64,000 nt of DNA from NCBI GenBank assembly GCA_037355855.1, contig CM074769.1, positions 434,001-498,000 of the forward strand, read 5' to 3'. This DNA comes from Pseudo-nitzschia pungens (Eukaryota; Bacillariophyta; Bacillariophyceae; Bacillariales; Bacillariaceae). A program made the translations under genes and the position numbers. Shown one piece after another: positions 56,499 to 64,000 of the stretch. Within the stretch, counting starts at the first letter, position 1, and each line of letters starts with the position of its first letter. The notes under the pieces were generated by a model that made no database searches, was not told where the DNA came from, and saw only the letters and a list, made by a program, of their open reading frames with translations.

Positions 56499-59294
56499 AT
56501 GGTCCGTCGAAGGAACAGCCGTCGCCCGGCGAATGCGTTCGATTCGCTTCGTCTTTTTGGCATCGGGATCCTTTTCTTGCTGTCTCTCGCGTCGCCCGTA
56601 TACGATGTCGTCGCCGACTCGGTCTCCCACCTGTTTTCGAACGGACCGGAATCCCTCGCCAAGGGAAGGCAGCTGTTTTTGGACGGCGATTACGACCAGG
56701 CCGCTCTGTTCTACTGGCGCGCCGTCCTCTTGCAGGGCGAGAACAAGGCCGAGTACTCCGTCGAGGATGCCTTCCAGGGGTTCCTCGGTTGCTACACCAT
56801 TCGCGACAGGACCGTGGACGGTTTCTTGTTCATCGCGAAGGAAGTGATGGAGCGAAAGCAGAAGGACATGGCTCTGGCGTACATCGATCAGGCATTGGCG
56901 TGAGTGCAAAACGAGTCGGTCGGTTCGGTTCTATAGTTGCCGCTATTGTTGGTTCGACCTCCGAACGTTTCGCTGCGCACCGGTTGTTCGGGAGCGCCGT
57001 GCGAAACGAAAGGATTGGTCGCCGGACTATTATTGTTTGTTGTTTATTGGTTGGTTGTCGCGATCGTCCTTTTTTGAACGAGGAGGCGTCGTCCTCGATG
57101 GGTCTGACCGCCAGCGTTCCCCCGCTTTTTTTTTTTCGCATCGTTTGCAGCATCGAGCCCGGGAACAAGGAGGCGCTGGCGCTGAAAGAGCGCTTCACCA
57201 CCGGGGGAGCCCTGGGCGGAACCGTGAAACCGAAAAAGCGGGAGAACAAGTTCCAGCCCCAGTGGGGGACCCCGGAGGCGAGCAATCCGTCGGCGATGAC
57301 GGGGAAAACGCCGGAGGATCTGTACGAATATGGATCGACCCTTTTCTCCCGCAAGAACTACGAGCACTGCGCCGACGTCTTCGAGCTGTCGTGCAAGCGT
57401 TCGGGCAACACGCTGGGACCCAGTTGCAGCAACGCCGTGTATTGTCGCATGATGATCATGGACTGGGGGTTCAACGGGACCGGCTTCGAGCGAGACATGC
57501 TCCGGCTGGAGGAACTGGCCGAGTTCGAGCGCCAAAAGTACAGAACGGGAGATCTCGACAACTTTCGGTGGCAACGGGCCATGTCCACCCACCCGCACAT
57601 GATGCTGGGATATCCCCTGCCACCCATGCTGAAACGATACGTAGCGGAATCCGTCGCTTACATGGACGAAATGATGGCACGGGTTCCAGGAGGGAGGGAG
57701 AGCCATAGCGCCCCTCCCTTCCGACATGCCCTTCGACCCGGTGTCGGAGCGGGAAAAGTATGTCGAAGAGGCATCCCGACCCGGGTTCAAGCTCAAGGTC
57801 GGGTTCGTCGGGAGCGGCTTCAATTCCAAGGCCGTCCTGTATTTGTCGCAAGACATCTTTCGATTCTACGATCGAGACAAGATCGAGATGCACATATTTT
57901 CTCTGGGTCCACCCGACAACGATAATTTCATCAACATTGGCATGAAAGGCGTCGACTGGCGGAAGCGAGTAGCCAAGCACGTGGATTACTTTCACGACAA
58001 CGAAGAAATCAAAATGGATCACGTCGGTTTGGCGAGATACATCCACGACCGGGGCATCCACATCCTGATCGAATGGGATGGTTATGCGAGACAGGGCGAA
58101 CGAGCGCAAGGTTTGATGGCACTGAGACCCAGCCCTCTACAGATCTTGCACCAAGAATTTCTGGGCACCAGCGGAGGAATGTACGTGGACTACATTGTTA
58201 CGGACAAGGTGACTTCCCCGCCTCGTTTGGCAGATTTATACACGGAGAAATTCCTTTATCTTCCCAACCACTTTTTCAGCAAGGGACACGCCGTACAGGA
58301 AGAGGTGAAGAAACCGACACATGACTACCTGCCCGCAACCAAACCGTACAAGATCGGAACCGGTTCTCCTTCGGAAAACGCTTGTCTCTCCAATTCGGGA
58401 AAGAAACCCAAATTCGTCTTTTGCAATTTCAACAAGTTTCTAAAGAACAGCCCCGATACCGTCCGGAGCTGGATCAGGATCTTGCGCGAGGTTCCCGATT
58501 CGATGCTGTGCCTCCTCGAGAACCCGCAGTCCGGCAAAAAATACCTGCAGCGGTTCGTTCACGAGGCAGCGGGCGATCCCAAGATTTCCGAGGATCCCGA
58601 CACCAAAGAATTACGTTCCGGATTTCGAACCGAGGGACGGCGATTCTCTGACGAAACGGATCCACTTTTTGCCCTGGGAACGAAACCCTTTTGATCACCA
58701 GGCGCGAAACCAGGATTTCTGCAACGTGATGCTGGATTCGCATCCCTACAATGGTCACACCGTAGCGCAGGATTCTCTTTACGGCGGTGTGCCAATCGTG
58801 ACTCGCAGTGACGGGGATGACATGAGTTCGAGGGTGGTAAGTGCGACATAGTTTCGAACCGGATGACGGACGTTGAACCGTGTTTTCTATTGCTTTGTTT
58901 TGCTCACGCCGTGTTTCGATCTATTTTTATTTCATTCATTCAGACAACGTCCGCAAACATTGTTTTGGGATTGGAAGAACTGAACGCTTACGGTGGGCTC
59001 CGTGACTACGAGGATATTGCAATTAAACTCGGCAACAACAGAACCATGTACAACGACATTCGACGACAACTGATCGATACGGCCCTCCAAACCAATCCTA
59101 TGCATCCGTACTGGGATGCACCACGATACGTCAAGAACCTCGAGACCGGGCTGCTTGCTGCCTGGGAACGTTTTATCGCGGGACAAGAACCGGATACGAT
59201 CGAGGTTGTAGAATCTACGGAAACGTCCAGGGGAACTTACGAAGAAACTCTGATCAACAACCCATCCGATAGGTTAGATCACGATGAGCTATAA
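56499..59294 (+). CDS. GT41 O-GlcNAc-transferase-like protein, two apparent +1 frameshifts
   Basis: Exons 56499-56899, 57151-58836 and 58944-59294. The N-terminus has a hydrophobic segment (LFGIGILFLLSLASPVYDVV), then two or so TPR-like helices. The catalytic region shows KLKVGFVGSGFNSKAVLY, VDYIVTDKVTSPP, KPKFVFCNFNKF, LDSHPYNGHTVAQDSLYGGV and the C-terminal YEDIAIKLGNN, all typical of GT41 (OGT/SPINDLY). The frame shifts at GGG 57681-57683 and again at TTTT 58689-58692. Removing one base at each makes the spliced length an exact multiple of three, 811 residues. Sequencing or assembly error is the simplest cause; a young pseudogene or allele is the alternative. All sugar-site motifs remain readable, which favours error. 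Confidence 0.85.
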
Positions 59295-61145
59295 TGACAA
59301 TATATATTAATTGTATTCTATGAAGACCGAACCCACGATGGATGAAAATCATGCCCATGGTGGAAGAGAATTCCTCGATTCGCTCGATGTTGTTGCTACG
59401 GTTTGATTGTTCAGTTCGTGTCGTCTTCCGCGTGCACATCTCTTCCGAATCGTTGCGAAGAGTCATTCCGACAGAGGTCGCAACTGCCCGTTGACTTTTC
59501 AAACAGTTTTCATACATTCATTATCTAAATAATTGAATCAAGTGTCACAACGCTTAGCTATTTCACTCGCTGGAGATTTGCCACGGAGGAAAATCAATAC
59601 TTTGCATTCATTGGTTCTTCTTGATTGAGATGATATCCGAATTGTTTTTCATATTGTCCTTCCATCCCAACAAACGGCTGAACTATTCTCCCGCCAGAAA
59701 CTATTCTCTCGTCAGAGTTGTGGCTCCATTCGGATCGTTCTTGCGGATAGTTTCCTCTTGGGAAGTTTCCATTTCTGTCTACACGTGAGCAACGATTGGT
59801 TCACGAACAAAATTTGATGGTCTAACAAATGATGTCGGTCATAGGAACAAATACTAGTTTTGACGCTTACTGTACACAACCCAACAGTCAAAGTATAGTT
59901 GGTGGCCACTACATTCCACGATGAATGGTGCATTAATGATGTCCACATTAATAACTTGTTGGTTTCAAAATCCATTACACTCTTCTTCAATGCATTCTTA
60001 CCAGGAAAGATTCGGATCACTTTTGAATAGCAAGCCTAATTGTATCTGTCCATACTTCTTGTTGCTTTCTTCATTACTATGATGGCAAGAATTACTTGAG
60101 ACAAATATTTGATGCATTCCTATTGACTCTTAAGTTATCATCACCAGCAGTTTACATCTCACCAGTGTACTACTCGTCCTATGTGCTGTTCCATTTTGAT
60201 ATCAAGAAGAAACAGCAAAATTGGTTGTCTATCTAGTATTGTTGGGTTCATGGTCAGAGGAATGCTGGATGAATTATATTTGATTCTACTGGTTCCAAAC
60301 TAAGTAGTAGCAGGGAATTCTAAGTTGTATGATTAGTACTACTAGTATTCTTCCCTTCTTCATTGCTATCCATTGCAAGCAACTTTGTTTGTTTAGGTTA
60401 CTTCAAAGATCTTGATAGAGGCAGATTGAGAATCCGCAACTGTGTATGTCTCGCCTTTGCGTGAGCAACTGTGACTACTGGATGCGGTGGTGGTGATCGA
60501 ATCATCGAGCAAGTGGGATTAGACTGGTTACTGTTTCCGAACAACGGCCGGTAGTACGAGTAATCGTATCTGGTATCCAACTGTCGGGACAGGTGGCCGG
60601 GTGTCGGATGGTCACACAGTGCCGTCTTGTCTGGGGACTGCTCGTAATCTTAGTCCGTACGATCCGTGAGATCTAGAGCCTAACCACGTCCCGCGGGAAA
60701 CCCTGATGTTATAAAGCACTGTTTTAGTCTTTTTTGCGACCCACCAATGCTGTTGGTGATGGAGCGATGATAATGAAGGCCTTTAGTATGGCGCAGCCTG
60801 TGCTGACGGGAGGGGACAACAGAACGAAAAAACCCGCGCTTTGACAGACCGTCCGTAGTTTTTCGTCTTTCAGTGCGAAAAGAGTCAGTCCTTTGCCTTG
60901 TCGATGAGCGTTTACGGCGTTTGTACGAATCCTGCACCGATAAGGAACGATCCCATGCCAGTCAACTAGCGCGTAAATCTTACTTGTACTCGTAATTTTT
61001 TGTTCCTTACTTTAATTCATCGAATCGATCCGGTTCTTTTTCTTGCCTCCATCGAAACGAGCTAGAATCCCGAGACTATTTAGTACTGCTACTAGAACTC
61101 TTTCTCTCTATTCCTCTTCACCTTTCGCTACAGGCAATCCCCGAG
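59295..61145. other. Intergenic, about 1.85 kb
   Basis: No gene recognised. A CTAG-centred repeat lies near 60300-60345 and ACCGTAAGATTAC-like motifs near 60975. Between about 60540 and 60960 the sequence is GC-richer and less repetitive than typical spacer and could hold an RNA gene, but I could not match it to any known class. Confidence 0.5.
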
Positions 61146-64000
61146 ATGAGTAATCCTCCCAAAGAAATCACCGGTGATTCCGCCGAGCAAGCCTCTTCCA
61201 CGAGCGAGGCAGAGAAGTCATCCCCGGTCCAAACCCAAGAAACTCCCTCCAATCCCGAGGCAACCGCCGCTGTGAAGCAGGAGGGAGATTCCACCACAGT
61301 GGCGGAAGTAACGTCAGCTTCGAATAGCAATAGCGGGGATGACGACGAGGACGAAAAATCGATCAAGTCGGAGGGCGCTGACGAGGAAGATGCCCTAGTT
61401 TGCGACGCTCGAACGGAACGAAGAACAAGAAGAGGCCGCTCACCCACACGCCCAACCAAGCGATGCCAAGGCCGCTCCTTTGCTTCTCCAATCGGCGCTG
61501 GCCAAGGGGGATGTCGCCATGGATGACTCGAGCAGTGTCGTGAAAACCGAAGAAAAGGGCGGAAGCGAGGAGGAGAGAAAAAGGAGAGGGATCCACGGAC
61601 GACTGTTCCGCACGATCAAGTTGTCCACCAAAGGGTACGCAGCAAAATCCGATCTTTTTCGTTCCAAGGAAAAACAACTCAAAGCACGACGTGTCAATCA
61701 TAGATTTTAGGCAAAATGAACGATGTTAATGAGTTTGCGTTTGCTCCTATCGTCGCTCACCTTGCGAAACTGTTTCTCGTCTTTTCTTTCTACAGCAAAA
61801 CCAACTCGACTTTTTGCTTTCGAAAGCCTCGGAATACAGTAACTTCATTTCCAACGATCTGGAAGAGTTGCAAAACGCAATGGTACGTTCCAAACTTTCT
61901 GTGATGCATCCATTGGGTGTTGCGTAAATAATCGAAACCATTGCAGTCGGCTTCCGATTCGATTCATTGCTCACGATTCTGACACTGTGTTCATCCAGGC
62001 CGAGAAGGCGCGACAAAAAGCGGAAAAAGCCGAAAAACGCAAGCGAAAAAGCTCCAAGGGGAGCAAGAGCAGCAAGAAAACAAAGGGCAACAGCGGGGAG
62101 GCACTCAAATCGGCGTTCGAAAAGGACGCCGAGATTCGGACGGGAACGAAACCCATCTTTACTCAGCCTTCCAACCTGACGAAGGGCTGCGTCCTGAAGG
62201 ATTATCAGCTCGAGGGTGTTCGGTGGTTGGCCAGCTTGTACGAAAACGGGGTGTCCGGAATTCTGGCCGACGAGATGGGTTTGGGAAAGACCATCCAGGT
62301 CATCGGCCTGGTGGCACACTTGTTGACGCAGGACGTCACGGGACCCTTTTTGGTGGTCGCACCGCTGGCCACCCTTCCCAACTGGGTCCGGGAATTCCAG
62401 AAATGGTTGCCCAGTAAGCCCGTGGTACGGTATCACGGGCCCGCTCCTGACCGCGAGGCCTTGCTCAGGGGTCCCCTGAATCCAAAGGAGAAACGGGACA
62501 AGCGGTTTCCCATCGTCGTGACCTCTTTCGAAACGGCAATCCGGGATCAAAAGAAGCTGAGCAGACTTGGCCCCTTTGCCTACGTCATTGTCGACGAGGG
62601 ACACCGGCTCAAGAACCACCGCTGCATGCTCATTCGGTCGCTGAAGCAGCTCGACGCTTCCAACCGCCTGCTCCTCACCGGAACCCCGATCCAAAACACC
62701 CTGGACGAGCTGTGGGCCCTGCTCAATTTTGTCAACCCGCAAATTTTTGACGACCTTAGCGTCTTTCAATCGGTACGTGAATCAGTGTTAAGAATGGGTG
62801 GTTGCTGGTGTTGAACAATGATTTGGATCAACATTGCTCAATGCTGTTTTCTTTCGCAACTGGCTTGTTACAAAAAAACCTTCTACAGTGGTTCGGATTC
62901 AAAGGTACGTGCTTTCTGTGAACATTCTTGTAGAGCATCGAATCGTTTGACATTCGTTTGGGGACAAAATGCAAACGACTCATCCATCTCGATCTCGCAT
63001 CCGCTCTCGTTGCAGATATTGGACAGAAATCACACAAGGGCACGAGCGAGGAAGACATTATGTTGGAACAACGCAAAAACAAGACGGTGACGAAGCTCCA
63101 CGAAATTCTCCGACCATTTCTGCTACGCCGTGTCAAGGTGGACGTTCTCAAGGAAATGCCTCCGAAAAAGGAAGTGGTGGTGTACTCGGGTATGTCCAAA
63201 CTCCAGCTCGGCTACGCAGATCTCATCGATAAGGGAATCCTACGAGACGAATTGTTGCGACAGGGAATTATGGATGCCAAGAACCTTAGCCAAACCAACA
63301 AGATGATGAACCACCGAAAGAACGTCAATCATCCCTTCATGTTTGGAGAACCACTGGACCCAAGCACCGGGACCCACCTCGGAACTATTTATCCCGGACT
63401 CTTGATCCGTGCGAGTGGCAAGTTTGCTCTGATGGACCGAATGCTGGACAGATTGCACAAAGGTACGTCCCTTGGAACGGTGTTTTTGTGTTTCTTTATT
63501 ACAGTGCAACGACCAGCTCATCTCACTGTCCATATTTTGTTCGTACCTTTCAACGATATAGATGGCCACCAAGTTCTCATTTTTAGCCAGATGACCAAGG
63601 TTCTGAACATCATAGAAGACTACCTCAACTTTCGTAGCTGGAAGTACTGCCGGATCGATGGTTCGACCAACATCGATGATCGACAAAAGGCCATGGACGT
63701 CTTCAACGCCGAAAAAACCGGCGGAAAGAACGGCGGGCGCAACTTTGGGGACGATCGGTACTTTGTCTTTATGCTCAGCACCCGGGCTGGTGGGCTGGGA
63801 ATCAACCTGACCAGCGCCGACACGTGCATCATTTTCGATTCCGACTGGAACCCCCACGCAGATTCCCAGGCGATGGACCGGTGCCACCGACTGGGACAGA
63901 CCCGTCCGTGCGCAATCTACAGGTTGCTGACCAGCAACTCTGTCGATATTGAAATGATGGAGAAGCAGGTTTCCAAAAAGAAACTGGAGCGAATGACCAT
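61146..64000 (+). CDS. SNF2-family chromatin remodeller (DDM1/LSH/HELLS-like), incomplete at window edge
   Basis: ATP-driven nucleosome remodeller. Inferred exons are 61146-61692, 61796-61882, 61999-62772, 62889-62904 (16 nt), 63016-63462 and 63562 to the edge. The N-terminus is acidic and Ser/Glu-rich. The helicase core has LKDYQLEGVRWLASLYENG, ADEMGLGKTIQVIGL (Walker A), VIVDEGHRLKN, LLLTGTPIQN, FLLRRVKVDVLKEMPPK, HQVLIFSQMTKVL, STRAGGLGINLT and HRLGQTRPCAIYRL. DEGH, HRLGQT and the EILRPFLLRR block fit the DDM1/LSH branch best. Exon 1 shows an apparent +1 insertion in TTT at 61399-61401. Dropping one T reads through ALVATLERNEEQEEAAHPHA in frame. The first intron's donor (GTCAAT) is weak, so that junction is uncertain. 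Confidence 0.87.

Noticed and set aside
57037..57856. Long frames of 223 and 270 codons over the GT41 gene
   Set aside because: Composition is that of out-of-frame GC-rich coding DNA; the third frame holds the true GT41 sequence.
60540..60960. GC-richer spacer considered as a structured RNA (SRP, RNase P, U snRNA)
   Set aside because: None of the conserved cores of these RNAs could be found; kept only as a note.

Overview
The window is nuclear DNA of a photosynthetic stramenopile, most probably a diatom. The genes are eukaryotic and carry short GT-AG introns. Several proteins belong to families typical of diatoms: a DUF6824-type domain protein, an expanded-type protein kinase, a pair of OCH1-like glycosyltransferases, and proteins with plastid-style signal peptides. 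The species cannot be named from the sequence alone. Exon joins were worked out by hand. For every gene I could fully join, the exon lengths sum to a multiple of three, except two genes near the right end that carry apparent single-base insertions.

Layout. 0.8-2.5 kb: protein kinase (-). 4.5-5.7 kb: secretory cyclophilin (+). 7.8-11.2 kb: GYF-domain translation regulator (+). 11.6-12.1 kb: ribosomal protein eL30 (-). 12.8-14.7 kb: JmjC/cupin ribosomal-oxygenase-like protein (+). 15.7-16.1 kb: small hydrophobic protein (+). 16.7-17.9 kb: Asp/Asn beta-hydroxylase (-). 19.2-20.2 kb: secreted endonuclease I (+). 20.7-21.8 kb: DUF6824 protein (-). 22.8-24.0 kb: METTL21-type methyltransferase (+). 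24.1-25.7 kb: tail-anchored TPR protein (-). 26.7-27.6 kb: nucleotide-sugar transporter (-). 28.5-30.9 kb: PTEN/auxilin-type phosphatase plus C2 (-). 32.8-33.6 kb: type I membrane protein (-). 34.3-35.5 kb: phosphatidylinositol synthase (+). 35.6-37.5 kb: FtsH-like AAA protein without peptidase (-). 38.1-39.6 and 40.5-42.3 kb: divergent pair of GT32-type glycosyltransferases. 44.2-48.1 kb: eIF4G (+). 48.75-48.82 kb: a circularly permuted tRNA-Arg gene (-). 52.0-53.5 kb: NPL4 (-). 54.1-55.6 kb: SOF1/DCAF13 (-). 56.5-59.3 kb: GT41 O-GlcNAc-transferase-like gene with two apparent frameshifts (+). 61.1 kb to the edge: SNF2 helicase of the DDM1/LSH type (+, incomplete).

The standout is the tRNA. 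At 48746-48822 on the minus strand the 3' half of a tRNA-Arg(ACG), with T arm and 3' acceptor strand, lies upstream of its 5' half, with D arm and anticodon. Only six bases separate the two acceptor ends, and a T4 run follows the 5' half. All stems pair when the halves are circularised. Such permuted tRNAs are known from a red alga, some green picoalgae and archaea; I know of no description in a diatom.

Functional links are loose, as expected in a eukaryotic genome. Three genes serve translation or ribosome biogenesis (eIF4G, a GYF protein with a canonical eIF4E-binding motif, SOF1), besides eL30 and the ribosomal-oxygenase-like protein. Several serve the secretory or glycan system (nucleotide-sugar transporter, the GT32 pair, cyclophilin, PI synthase). 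Intergenic DNA is AT-rich and packed with two dispersed short inverted motifs: GTAAGGTTAC-like blocks, and CTAG-centred AGT/ACT runs. The genes right of about 35 kb are visibly richer in G and C at wobble positions than those on the left.
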